From Calvatia gigantea (lineage: Eukaryota > Basidiomycota > Agaricomycetes > Agaricales > Lycoperdaceae): a stretch of DNA of 64,000 nucleotides. How positions within the stretch are numbered: position 1 is the stretch's first letter; each line of letters opens with the position of its first letter. The stretch is taken from the NCBI GenBank assembly GCA_025093985.1, contig JACAAK010000005.1, positions 992,001 to 1,056,000 on the forward strand. Direction: 5' to 3'. Below are positions 11,932 to 24,437 of the stretch, one piece after another. Both the position numbers and the translations under genes were made by a program. The notes beneath the pieces were generated by a model. It searched no databases. It was not told where the DNA came from and worked only from the letters and a program-made list of their open reading frames with translations.

Positions 11932-13074
11932 CTACTGTGCCTTAGCAGCACTCAGTTTCTTGCGTCGTTCCATCTCCCCTCTTGTCATCTTCGTCCCAAG
12001 GAGCGTATCCCAATGTACGAAGAATGGTTGAGCAAAGTTTGACTTGATACCGATAGCCTGTAGTTATCAGTTTGAGAATAACGCCCACACTTAAAGTCAC
12101 GCGACACACGTACCTGGTGGTGAATATCATGGTAATCCGCATTATTCGCCGACATCATCTGGAGAGGGTCAAATGGTAGACTGTATCCACAATGGTCGTC
12201 TACGGTTTTGAGAGTCGAGACGACGAACAACAACATCGCTTGTCGTGTCGTCATTAGTGTCGCCCATTCTGCTAATGCTGCGCCAAGTGTATCCAGCAGG
12301 AAACCTTCCACCGGGTGGTTATACAGAGATCCGAAAGCATAAGGGACGTAAAGCCTATGATGCCACGAGTGGATTTGTTTGTAAAAGAACTTGTTCACGT
12401 GCATGAAGCGGTGTAGGAAATATTGCCATGTGTCAATAAAGAATCTGTTATCCCCCCAAAAATAAATCAGCCCTTCAGGATCAAGAAGCGCAGCAGTGAC
12501 AATGGAGGGAATGTGTGGAAAAGAGGAGAGGAACAGGATAAACGTACATGGCACAGAAGAACTGGAAGGAGGGCACACCCCACCAATACATGAAATACGC
12601 CGCTTTGGCTACGAGCTCCTCCTTTCCCGTTGTTCCTAAGCTCAAACCGGCCTTTGTGTACCCACCCACAAGCCCCAAGTATGTGTCAATGACGGGCTCT
12701 ATAAGTCTCTCCCACCGCTGTAAGCCCTTCACGACTGCGGTCATTGCACTACCTCCCCTGCCCGCTGCTTCCTCTTCTATCCAGACGAGTCCCAAGAGCG
12801 TCTGGATGACTTGTTGGAACAGCACAGCGAGCACGACTTCCCTACGGGTGACGAGATTACGTTCCTTAACTTCCTCGGAATCATGTATCCTGTATTTGTC
12901 GAGCCATTTCCAGCCAGAGATGTCGAGGAGGTGGAAGAAGAGGGAGAGACTCCAATATGCGATTATGGGTGAAGCAAGAGTTAAAAGGTGGTCTGGAATG
13001 TCGTCGACGAGGCGTGGTCGTGGTGAGTAGTAGAATGGAGGAGGGTCATATCGTAAAGCAGACGTAGAGTTCAT
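11932..13074 (-). CDS. SUR2: Sphinganine C4-hydroxylase (SUR2 family)
   Basis: Endoplasmic-reticulum di-iron hydroxylase of the fatty acid hydroxylase superfamily. It adds the C4 hydroxyl to sphinganine or dihydroceramide to make phytosphingosine. Three exons (12548-13074, 12114-12444, 11932-12057) give 327 residues. The three histidine motifs are visible: HRFMH, HSWHH and HDIHH. The N-terminal half has family signatures (YYSPRP, ISGWKWLDKYRIHDS, RNLVTRREVVLAVLFQQVIQT) and several hydrophobic segments. The C-terminus is lysine-rich (ERRKKLSAAKAQ). Intron borders were fixed by keeping FFCA-IFFIDTWQYFLHR and HHQ-AIGIKSNF continuous. Confidence 0.95.
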
Positions 13075-13312
13075 GGGAGAAGACGAGAAAGAGTAAATAT
13101 GTGATATTCCCACGCGGATAAATGATTTTACAAAAACTTTTAACTACTTACAAGATTTTCATTAAGCCCCTTCTACTACAAAATAATTATGGGAGGATGG
13201 TGTGTGTGGTGCATTGACAGAATACAGGATATGAGGTCCGATGAGTATATAGATAGCCCAAAGCAGCAACAGACAAAAAGCTCGCATCATGGTCAGTTAT
13301 ACTTTTCAGTTC

Positions 13313-14851
13313 TTACGGCTCGTTCAAATTATTCAGCAGTGTCGTCAGACACCGTTTTGTCACAAGATCGCCCTGAAAACCCTGTCAGAAGCGTCCGGAA
13401 ACAAGAGGATTACATCACATACCTTGAGGAGTGTACTAAAAGTGTTGTCTCTCAGAGGTTCTGGAAGACAGGCCCTAAGCGCCTCACGGGCCCTTTTCGT
13501 ACACAATCAGTCTTCGAAATTTCGGCACAGAAACTATCGCACGTACCGGACATTGTCGCTCAATCGGAGGTAGCACCTCACGACGTGTTTGAGCAACCTC
13601 ACCGCCTGCGTCTCGACCAACTGATTCACCATGTTGCTCAAGACTGTCCCGACAGCATAGAACCTCTCATATGTATGGCAGATGTATGTCAAACCTGTCT
13701 CGTCAAGCAGGATCTTTTGAACAATGAATATTGCCACAGTTTTCGAGAGTTCTGAGCCAGTCTCCATGATCCGAAGACAGAGGGGGATTATTTCTGTTGA
13801 CAGCAGGAAGTGGATAACGGTGTTGTTGTCATTTTGCTAATATTAAAAAGATTTTGATGTCAGGAGGGAGTGCAGGGATGGGGCGGCCTCGCGACAGACG
13901 CACCTTGACAAGGGCTCCGATTACTCCAAGCGAGGTAAGACGTAGATATTCAAAAGGCCGAGTTTTGGAGATTGTATTCAGGAACGGATATAAAAAGAGG
14001 GGTATATGAGCTATGGAATTATGAGTCAACATGACAGGTGGGAAAAGGCTGGCAGCATACCATTCAAAAATAATTGTCTGGTTTCGGAATGGGAAGCGAC
14101 GCATTGCAAGAGAGCCAGGGCATTGCAGACTCGGTTGGACACAGTTGCAGTCAAGTTGGGCGGGGAGAGCATGGGATAGACAGACACAATCTCCTGAAGC
14201 AGAGCTGGCATGACACCTAACCACCGATAATGGCACCAATAATCAAGATAAGGCTATACAAAACCCAGAGTTAGTTTACATACCAAACGAATGCCAAAGG
14301 ACCAATGCCAGATCATCATACTGTTCCCTCTTCTTGCTCAGCTCCAACAACGCAGTATCTCGGGTCTCTGGATCCAGGAGGTCAACAACCAGTGCATATA
14401 TTTTCTCATCGTCCTGGGCGCCAGTAACCGAACCTCCCGCACTCGAGCCTGGACCTTGACCGACCTGGACCATACCCACATTTCCCAAGCCTGCTGCGAC
14501 ACCCACGGATCCCAGATTTCCTGGAAGACCGTTCGCATTCATACCAATGGCACCCATGTTCATGCCCATGTTGAGATTCATGCCCATGTAACCCGCGCCA
14601 GCACCTCCGGCCTGGGCAGAGCCAATGGGCTGGTGGGGGACTGGGTGTGCGAGATTCGTAGCGCCTGGACCGGTGTTAGGAGGAGTTTCTGTGTAACTTG
14701 TAATAGAGGAAGACGTTGGAGCGCGAGGGTATGGAGTGTTGTACTGCGAATACGGGATTGGTTTGGGAGACACAAGTCCCGCCATCTGGCCAAGCGGAGA
14801 GACCGACAGTCTGCACAGACTCTCAGCAATACCTCCAGGATGACTAAGCAT
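13313..14851 (-). CDS. CAF40: CAF40/Rcd1 (CNOT9), CCR4-NOT complex subunit
   Basis: Armadillo-repeat scaffold of the CCR4-NOT deadenylase, which shortens mRNA poly(A) tails. Exons: 14284-14851, 14061-14216, 13904-14010, 13547-13836, 13423-13492, 13313-13381, 419 residues. The N-terminal 140 or so residues are low complexity, rich in Gly, Met, Asn and Pro. The conserved core starts at [20 protein letters not shown] and includes [56 protein letters not shown] and [15 protein letters not shown]. The last intron is only 41 nt. The start chosen is the first ATG before the core (14849-14851). It lies only 53 bp from the stop of the upstream gene, so the leader overlaps that gene's 3' region. Confidence 0.95.
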
Positions 14852-14904
14852 ATTGTCACAACGTAACACGTTACAGGGTATCTACTTTCGGGTATCATCG
14901 TCTA

Positions 14905-17522
14905 TTACACAGGCAGTCCAGCGGCGTATTTCAACAGTCCCAGTAGCTTGAACTACGAAGACTAGCGTTAATGATGCACATAACATACACGGAATTCCTA
15001 CCTACCTTTTCTTCCTCAGAGTCGGCATACATCGACCATGGTTCACGGTCGTGAAACTCAATCGCAAACGAAAATGGTATCGCTTCCAGGTCTTCGTACC
15101 CGTCCTTGGGCTCCTTCAGTGCCTTTACAACGCCACGCACATCTATCTTATCCACCGCCCGAGTTAGGTCCTGCGTCTATGTCAGCAACATATTTCACTT
15201 TCACTACTTGAGAGCCCCACCTTGGTGTTGCGGTAAAAGTAGAACGTGTTGGGAGAAAACTTGTAGTATCTCCTCCGCCATACTACTGAATCGTCCGTCT
15301 GGATGGTTACATACCCAGTCATCGCGCCCTCTCTTGCCTTCTGCTTCACTTCGTTCTCCGCCTTCAGGATCTTCTCCTTCCGCTCCTTTTCTTCTCTCTT
15401 CTTCGCTTCCTTCTCCCTTCTTGTAGCCTCCTCTGCAATCTTCTGCTGCTCCCTCCGCCACCCCTCCAATCTCAAATGTTCCTCCAACCGCTTCGCTTTC
15501 TCGGACCTCTTCCTGTCTTCCCTCTCTTTCGCTTTCCTCTCTTCTTCTAATCTTTCCTCTTCCTCTCGTCTTCTCCGTTCGGCCGCAACTCGCAAGGCCT
15601 CAGCCTGAATCGCAGCCTTCCGCCTCTCGGCTTCCTCCTCCTCTCTCCTCTTCAGCTCTTCTTTTTTTCTTCTGATCCTCTCCTGCCTCTCCTCTTCAGC
15701 TCTGGCTATCTCTTCTTCCTCTTCCTCCTTCTGTCTCTGCATCTCCATCCTCAACCGTGCTCTTTCACTTGGATCGCGGATAGCGGACAAGCCCTGTGGC
15801 TCAGCCCACTTCCCCTTCTTCAACGTATTGATCCCCACCTCTAATTTCCCTTGTCCGGCAAGTGGTAGAGGTTTGTCGAATCTATCAAACCCTTCTGGTC
15901 TGACAACGACAACATCTGTGTCTCCACTCGACCGTCCATTCATATCTTCATGCGAAACCACTGCAAACTCTGATATACTGTGGATACGCCGAAAAGACGA
16001 TTCCGAAATGGTAGCCAGTTCAGGTGCGAGCGAGACAGGTTCGTGAGTTCGTCGAGATGGGAGATCATACCTAACACGATCGGTCATTCTATCCACGACA
16101 CACCCAACGAAAAAATAAAGTATTGCACGTACATGAACTCTCCCGTCTCTGTCACGCCACCACTGTGGCCATACGCACCTCCACCCCCTTCAGCCTTGCC
16201 CTTGCCCTTTCCCTCCGAGGTATGCAGTTCTACAGGTGCATAGATACCTTTATCCTTCGGTGGTGTAGGTGGGGGCATTGAATCTTCAGATTCCTGACTC
16301 TCGTCAAGATCACCCGCTCGTCCTATCGCAGGTGTCGATTTCTTCTTCCTCCTCAAAAACTGACTAAACATGCTACTCCCCGCTTTATGATGCCCAGACT
16401 CGGGTCCCGTAGGAGGTGGGGGATGGTGAGGAGCGTATATTTCTGAGAAAGACCTCCTGACTGGTCTCAAGCTCGAGAGACCCGTCGATGGCCCCCCCTG
16501 CGGGTTGCTGCTTGCTTTGGAACCGTTGACTGGTATCGGTTGGGAGAAACTACGGCCCATATCAGTAGCAGTGAGTGATTGGTGATGTGGGTGTTGCTGT
16601 TGATGGGCGACTGGCGACCCTACGGGTGGGGCGTTAACGAAATCAGACGGGCCAGCCGTCGAGGCAAAGGGAGGTGAGAAGGGAGGTGAAGAAGGACCAG
16701 TGCCAGTAGGTCCTGAAAAAGTTAACAAGGAAGGATGTGGCTCGGCCAGAGCCTGTGTGATAGCTGCGTTGGTGAGTTGGGAGATGTCCTCGATTGTAAG
16801 TACCGCATCGTGTTTCTATAAACCAAAGTACAATTGCATTCAGTGATTCGAACAATAAGTAACTTTCTTGGACAATGGGTGGTCGTCAGGGATGTAAATG
16901 AGCGCATATGTGAACTAAGCGCCCATACACCCCCACGCGGGAAGCCCGCCCGATCACCCACGTCACAAGTTACGATGATCGAACGGAGCTCACCTTGAAT
17001 ATCATTCCCAACCGGCGTGAATGCACCTTTGCACGCGCTAACAAAGATAATAATTAACCTTTCCAGGAACCAACAGAAGTTGAGATAACAATTGCCCACC
17101 TCGACGAACGCCTAAAACCCCTGTCGGAACATAACTAACCAACACGTATTTCACGAACTCCTCTTCTGTCTCTTCTGCCCCTGGAACCACAACGTCGTCT
17201 ACGCGTACAAACCCAACGAGTGCTTGTTCAGTATCCGAGGGATCAACTTTGGTTTTAAGTTCTTCGAGGCCATTGGAACCAAATGCGTAGAGCGCTAGTT
17301 CATCCACCTAGAAAAATGATTGTTAGTCATCCCAAGTCTCAGAAATGAGGGAAGGACAGACCGCATATTTGGGATAATGTAACAGAAGCCTGTAAATATG
17401 GTGGATATCAGCTTGCCATGCGAGAAAAACAGCGATAAATTCACATACCAGTTCAGCTCATTTGCCAACACAGCATCATAAGCGGCCATTATTTCGGCCG
17501 TGTTTGCCAAATTCAACGCCAT
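14905..17522 (-). CDS. ADF-H / coiled-coil / PH domain protein, probable actin regulator
   Basis: Eight exons (17449-17522, 17362-17389, 17100-17307, 16994-17037, 16133-16815, 15221-16088, 15006-15170, 14905-14946) give 703 residues with consistent phases. Residues 1 to about 150 resemble an actin-depolymerising-factor/coactosin-like fold (ANELNWLLLHYPKYAVDELA, VGFVRVDD, KYVLVSY, VHSRRLGMIFKKHDAVLTIE). A Ser/Pro/Gly-rich linker follows. Then comes a charged coiled coil of some 150 residues dominated by Arg, Glu and Lys. The C-terminus is a pleckstrin-homology domain (GYVTIQTDDSVVWRRRYYKF, FYFYRNTK, DREPWSMYADSEEEK). The layout suggests a link between membrane phosphoinositides and actin. This is inference from domains; I do not know a named orthologue. 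The 178-nt intron at 16816-16993 is long for this locus. Confidence 0.85.
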
Positions 17523-18010
17523 ATTTTATGAATACAATGTCAGATTTTGAGAGTTGAGTTCAATGTGGAGTAGAATGAAAAAATAAAACGGATGAAGGAA
17601 ATGGGATATACAAAAGTAGCGAACGTGGAACCAGTGAAGGGAGCGAATAGACGTTTCCAAATGAGTGTGGGGTGGGGTATAAGAATAAATGTTACACTGT
17701 TCTGTTGCAGAGTCGGGTACAGAGTGGTTGCTGTGGGTTACGGCATTATCCGACAATAATCGCTCATGTGATGATCAATCTTCCCTACCTTTCAACAGGC
17801 ACCTGCTTGCAGTTCATCATTACAGTTGCTGGTGCGACGGATGGCGGCAGGGGAAGATGCAACAGAGATAAGAAACCCTATCCAATTACCAGTCCTAAAA
17901 CAACATAGGCAGAACCAGAGCATTAACGGGGACGAATCCAACTACGACTACTGTATACAAAAGAAAGACTCTGAGTCGGAACCTGTCAAGCGAGATCATG
18001 GAGCTTCTGA
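17523..18010. other. Intergenic spacer between the ADF-H/PH gene and clathrin
   Basis: 488 bp; should hold the ADF-H/PH promoter and the clathrin 3' untranslated region (both genes are on the minus strand). Short plus-strand open frames at 17672-18017 show no motif and are probably chance. Confidence 0.6.
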
Positions 18011-21000
18011 TCAGTAGAAACCAGTCATAGCCTACAAAGCGAAGTGTCACCACAATCAGCAAATCTATCATTTGTGAAAAATCAGTCGAGACAGGGACTT
18101 ACAGGAGGGATCCCATTCATAGGTGCGCCATTCATAGTTGGCGCTTGTCCGACAGTTCTATCCGAGAGTAAATCAACAAAGCCGAACGACACGTATCGCT
18201 GACTTCACTTACCCTCCATAGGTCAACAACCCAATACCAGCGGGGTTGATGATGGGAGCTTCCGCTTCCGCTTGCTCCTTTTGTGTCTCCTTCTTTGCTC
18301 GTTCTCTAACCTCCTTCTCCAGCTGCGCCAACTGTCAATGAGCTGTCAGAATCATCATACCCTGATAACGCAAATCTTCACTTACCTTGTCGATCTGTGA
18401 CCGCTGTACTTGAATTTTATAAGGCATATAGAAGTCGTTGAGACCATGCAACCACGACGATTCCTCCACAATGTCCGACCTCAAAAGATCAAAGCAGATA
18501 AACAACGTCGCAGCGAAGCACTCCTTGTTCCCAATATCCACAAAGTATGACAATAGCTCCTCTGCCACCTCGGTTGAATTTGATGTTGCAGCAGTGATCA
18601 TAGCATCCTTGTACAACTTGTCTTGCTTGGACAGAGCTATCGACTCTTCCCACTTGGCGTTCTTCTTGTACAGGTGTGCTGCGAGTCTGCGGAATTCAAG
18701 AAGTTCATGATGCTCTAACCGACGAGCAAGGGCGATGTTGTCAAAGTTCTCAAAGCTGTCAATCGAGTCACGAAGTGTCTTATAGTCTTCCTCCTCGATC
18801 AAGAGATCGTTATAGGCATCGTTGACGGCTTCGATGTTGAGCTGAAAGATGATTTAACACGACATGCCTCATGGGACTGCGGATGACTTACATGTTGAAC
18901 AGCGATGAGATAGGAGCGAATGAGAGGGATGTGATCGATCTGACGGAACATGCGAACAACGCGGGCATGGTCAATACGAGGAATAAGGACGGTTAGTAGG
19001 TCGGTCAGAAGTGTCGGTTGTTCTTGCAAGTAGAATGTCAAGGCCTTATAATAGCTGGAGTATAGTTAAGGACCGGACTGCAGCCTATTATGTTCCAACT
19101 TACATCTCAATGTTGGCCACCCGGACAATGACATCCTTGAACTGGTTATGCTCCCAAGCATCAGCGGAGCGCTCAATCATCGCAAGAGCAGCATTGTCCT
19201 GGGATTTCGAAGCATCAGAATTATCACTTACACCCCCACAACAGTAACTCACGAATTCATCATATTTGATGTAGAGGAATACCAGCTCAGGCCATAAATG
19301 AGCTCGCTCCGTTGCCTTGATAACTTTTGGAATGTTGATGCGCGACACAAACAGCTTGAGGTGCTCCATTACTAGACGCGAAAGTGAGAACGCCGAATGA
19401 TGAAAGCAGTGAAAAGCGTACATTTAGCGGGCTTGTACTTGCTGAGGAGGATAGCCAATTCCGTGAAGATACCCATGTGAGCACGTTCCAAGCTCAGACC
19501 AGCCTCGAGGAGGTTGATGACTTCCTCGAAGTGACCCGCATTCTCGTACATGCTGATGAGGGCCGGAAGTTCTTCCTACAGAGACATCAGCATATCTTCA
19601 TTTCCAATGATGGATCCAAGACATACAGCGTGAACAATGATGTGGAGACCACAGATTTGAGCAAGGCGGAACTCATTTTTGCCAATGCAAGCCTTGTGCA
19701 CCTGTTTCCAGACCCTGCGACGACAATCAGCAGCACATAAAATCCGGAGAGCTTCAAGTCTTACTGAGTATTCCCAGCCTTCCTTGCACTTTCCACGGCG
19801 GCCTGGTTCTCTCCAAGGTAAATCAACGTAGTCGCCAACCTAGCCCAGTTCGAAATGCTTGTGAACAGAAGTTTGGCAGCCTGATACAGGTCATCCTCAA
19901 AACATTTCTCTCCAACTTCCAGGACATCAGCGACGTTGGTCATGCCCAAGAAGTCCTCCATGTCATGGAGACGATCGGTCTTGGCATAAGCGTATGCGAG
20001 CTCGGTGTCGATCTTGGGCTCACGCAAGGTCCTACGCGCCATTTGGAGGTAGCGCACGAGATCATCGTGCTTGCCGGCGTGGTTGGCGATCTCAATGACT
20101 TCGACGAAGTTTGATGGGTCATCAGCCTTGATGTAAGAATCTGGATACTCCGAATCAGTACCTGGCTCGGTATAGACACTGGGTTACTCACCGACGGAAT
20201 CTTTGATACGCATGACATCTAACTGCGCCTTAGCCAACCTGCTCCAAACCTCGGGCTTATTAACCTTGTTGGCATAGTCCTGTCCTCGGTCAATCGACAC
20301 GATGTGTTCAACGAGCACATTGATTGCCTGCGCATGCTGCTCGTATTTCTTGTAAATCGTGAACGCCTCCTCATACAAGCCCTTGTCAATGGCAATCTTC
20401 GCAATCTCAGATGGATCATAGTTCTGCAACTTGTTGATGTAACCAACGACCTTGCCCTTGTCGGAGTTAATGGCAGTAAGGAGCAACAGGTTCTGCAAGC
20501 TCTTGTTGTCACTGAACGGTGAGGGTTCAATGATAATCTTCTCGAGAATCTCGATGAGCTCGATAGGGAGGTTGGCCTGGATGAAAGCTTTGACAGTGAC
20601 TGATACATCATCGGGATCAGTGCATTCTGGGACAGCAGTCGCAACAATCTGTTGATGATCGTCAGCAAAACGGCGTACAAAAGCTTTTCACACGTACCTG
20701 GTCAATCAAGGCACGACGGTGAATATTTTCTTGTGGGAGGACCTGAGACCATAGATCAAGTTCGCGACGTTTAACGAGATAACGAGCTTGTTGCTTGAAC
20801 ATTGAGTTTTCGTTCGTGACGGCAATCAACTCCTCATCACATAGGCCCTTGGCGTAAGCGATATATGCGAGGTATGGATCACGAGCCACGCAGAACCGAC
20901 CGACGACAAGAGGATCATACAACTATGCTGTGGTCAGCATAATGAAGATTGCAAGCCAAACAAAAGACACACATTATTCTCCTTGAGGAACTGCTCTGGA

Positions 21001-24000
21001 TTGTTATTGCTATCAATGTAAATTTTGGCGATAGCGTTGAAGACTGCAGTATCCTGGCTGCCAGCTTGCACACGAGCCTCGAGCCAGGGAAGAATCAACT
21101 TGAGCCTATTCCTCTGTTCAACCTCAGAGACAAGCTCATCGACAGGGAATGTTCCCTGAACACTGGCAAGCAAGCCCTTGATCGTAGTTTCATCACAATC
21201 AACATCCAAGAGACCTCCAATAACCTGAGGGGTCCTGACGGAGTTGACGCGTTGAACGTAAACCTCAATGAACTTGACCAAACCATTTTGATACAAGTAC
21301 AAAACGAGGTCATGAACGAAGTCGAAGCGGTCGCAGACAATGATGAGCGGAAGCTGGTCGGCTAACTTGGCCTCCTTGAGGAAATTCTTGACCTTCTCGG
21401 GGTTGTAGTAGTTGCTCTCTCTGCAGATACGCTCAACTTCACGGATTTGGCCAGTACGGGTGGCAGCTTGGATGTACTTGAAGTGAACTTCTGGGTCCTG
21501 ACTGAGGTTGACGATAGAACCTAGGTAGTAGTACAAGCCCTCAAAGCTCTTGTAGCTCTCGAACATTTCAATGAGCTTGACGGGCCCAAGGATGTCGGAG
21601 TACTTGGTGGCAATCTGGATAGCGACCTGCAAATTCTGGCGAATGTTAACGCGCAGCATCTCATTGAGACAGGCCATAGACTGCTCGGGTGTGAGTCTAC
21701 TGAAGTAGTTGACGAGCCACTAACGGTAGAAAGTAAGCAGAAGTAATAGTGCAACCTAATAAAGGCTTACATCGGGCTGGAGACCAGTAGTGTGCACGAT
21801 GGCCCTCTTGATGTCGGCCAAATCCTCGTAATGTTCCAAAGCCTATGAATGGCCACTTTAAAAGAGTTCCCTTCTAACAACAGAGACGACTCACTCGTTG
21901 CAATAAACCAGCCTTTTCACAGAGGTTGGCAATCCGGGGTCGATCATAATGCGTAAACATATCATTCCCAAGGATAGCGTCAGCGACTTGAGGAGCGTGA
22001 ACGAGATTCATTTCCAGCAACTTCGTCTGAAGGTGGCCTTGCTCAGGCTTGTTATCCTTCAAAGCGTCCAACAAGAAAGAAGTGGCAGGCTGAATCATGT
22101 TCTGGGACATAAAGATATCAACCACCTAAAAATGCGAGCGTCAACAACAAGAATGAATTGGGGAACATGGTCGATTTACCCGCTCAATGTCAACAAGAGG
22201 GCCTGATTCGTCATTCACCAACTGACCAGCAAACTCTGCACCCTTTTCAGGGTTGGTGCGCATAACGTGCTGGAGCAAGCCGACGTAGTCTGGGGTATGG
22301 CCGACCTTTTTCGAGTACAAAACGATCTTGTCGGTTTGACCAGTCTCTGCAAAGCACGCGATAACCTTGTTGGGAACGTTGGCACGGAGGTATACAGACA
22401 GAGCAAGTGACATATCATGAAGGCGAACAATATCACCAAGCTCTTCCGAACAAGTCAACTATGACACAAGATGAGTTCGGGAGGGAGATGAATAATTGCT
22501 GAATGTACATGCCTTATTCTCCTTGAGCCACTTCTCGAGAAGTTGTTTCCTTCCTTGTTGTAAGACGGGCCGGGCGAGCTCCAGGGACTCAAGATGATTC
22601 AATTCACCCTTCTCTAGCAAGATACCGAAATACTGGAGAATGGGGGAGAGACCACCAGGGGGTGCGGGAGCGCCTTTGAAGGCTTCGATGACTTGGTTGG
22701 TTCGCAATATTCCCTACAACCTTGAATAAGTCCCGTTTCAATTGGGAAACCAAGATGCGGGCTCACCCGAGGAGAATTAGCAGCGACCTTCGCAGCCTCG
22801 CCATATTGACCTGAGGCGAACAACTGCTGGTATTGTTTGATGTACAAATCATCTGCACCGGGAAGGTTCGCCCTGCTGGCCAGCTTGAATGCTAACTCGG
22901 TGTTGTTCAAGCTTTGTAGGATATATGGAACAATCGTTTTGCTCATCAACGTTGACACTGAGGACCTGCCCCTTTTTGTTAACACCGATGATACCATTCG
23001 TCGTTTCGTGTTCAGCCGTGACAAAGATCGTCTCTCCAGAGATACGGTTCATGTAAATACATGCACCGGTCTCAAGGTCGTAAAGATGGATGAAGCCATA
23101 TTTGGTGACGAGGTAGACGATACCGTGTTTCTTGGACACTTGCATGGCCACTGGGAAGTCGCTCGTAGCTTCGGGAGGGAAGAAGACCTCAACGGCTCGT
23201 TTGGTGAAGGGGGGATCTGGAGCTTGGTGATCAATTTCGACGATTTGAAGCTACCATGATAGTGAGCAGCCATAAGTTAAAAAAAGATTTAGCCGCATAC
23301 CTTAGCACCTGTCGCTGTCCGTACAGCAAACGTGAAGAGTTTTGTCGGTTTTTGGTAGCCATCCAACTTGACCTCTGCGAACGCAGCAGCATGACCCTCA
23401 ATGGCCTGCGACACGCCCCGATCCCTACTGTACAGCTGCATGGAACCCTTGACCTTGAATGCGGAAGGATTTGTAGTGTTCGAAGAGATACCAATCAGCA
23501 CCAGCCACTTCTCGTCAGGCGTCACGCGGTAGTTAATGATTTGAGTGCCTGCCAGTGTAGGATGACGGTCGAAAATCTTCTGGGGAGGGGAAGTTGGGTC
23601 GGCGATCGTCCAGTGGTGAACGGCAGACTCAGTGACCATGCCAATCGTCGTATCCGATACCCACTTCCAGAAAACAACATCCTCGTTCATTACGTGTGAT
23701 TTGACCTTCTGTTTCGATTCAATGTTGAAAATCTGGAGAGTGCGAGCAGCTAGGGGAACACCCTTATCAGGATGACGTTGCTGGGTCTATACCAAAAAAT
23801 ATACCTTTCAATGCCAGAATCTTCTGTGAAGGATGCATAATAGCAGAGTCGGCGGATATAGGCCGGCGTAGGACATTGTTGGCATCCGCGAGGTCAATGA
23901 TGACGACCTGGTTCTGTTCATTTATTCGCTCGCGTACACAAATAAAACGGTCGGATTCGAGGGTCAGTGTCTAAACCGTAGATACCCCGTCAGATTTGTG

Positions 24001-24190
24001 GTCACTATGATAATTCTCAGAAAGTACCTGCAGTGAAGAAATAAAAGTACGATCAGTATACAAGTGCACGTCAGCAGAGGGGGGCGACGCGTCGGCGTAC
24101 CTGGAAGGATATCGAGGCTGGCTGGACTCCTAGACTGGATAGTTGGAGATGTTCGCAAAAGGCGATAGGTTTTGAGTAGTCCATGGCCAT
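18011..24190 (-). CDS. CHC1: Clathrin heavy chain, 21 exons, one apparent +1 frameshift
   Basis: Scaffold of clathrin coats in endocytosis and Golgi-endosome transport. With one base removed it codes for about 1,681 residues, the usual family length. It has an N-terminal beta-propeller (from [40 protein letters not shown]), the linker, and clathrin leg repeats ([40 protein letters not shown]), ending [16 protein letters not shown]. Exons from the start: 24101-24190, 23805-23970, 23301-23749, 22767-23250, 22513-22713, 22180-22458, 21895-22125, 21771-21842, 20973-21719, 20698-20922, 20192-20648, 19765-20140, 19627-19714, 19422-19575, 19253-19371, 19104-19198, 18892-19054, 18386-18841, 18213-18331, 18103-18157, 18011-18031. 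Only the exon 22767-23250 breaks phase, by one base in an A4 run (plus coordinates 22937-22940). The intron 22459-22512 is GC-AG. Confidence 0.97.
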
Positions 24191-24437
24191 GGTGGATGAA
24201 TCTAAGTCCAGGCAGGACAGCTGCGGGTAATGTAGCAACCTGTGACAAAAGCGGAGGGGGAAACTTATACTGTTTGTAGTTGTTGTGCTGCTGCGTTCAG
24301 CTTGATCGCAAACTCGTGAGTGACAGTGATGGAGAACGGAATTAGCTACATTCGACCTCCATGCTTCAAAGGCACGAATACAATATGAACAATAGTGTAC
24401 TACCGAATTACGACTGATACAACAGGTCCAAATAAAT

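Noticed and set aside
12548..13030. 160-codon open frame on the plus strand
   Set aside because: It is the antisense shadow of the SUR2 first exon, whose protein is clearly conserved on the minus strand.
14291..14866. 191-codon open frame on the plus strand
   Set aside because: Antisense to the low-complexity N-terminus of CAF40.
22937..22940. Programmed frameshift in clathrin heavy chain
   Set aside because: No slippery heptamer, and two other genes show the same type of one-base surplus, so an assembly error is simpler.
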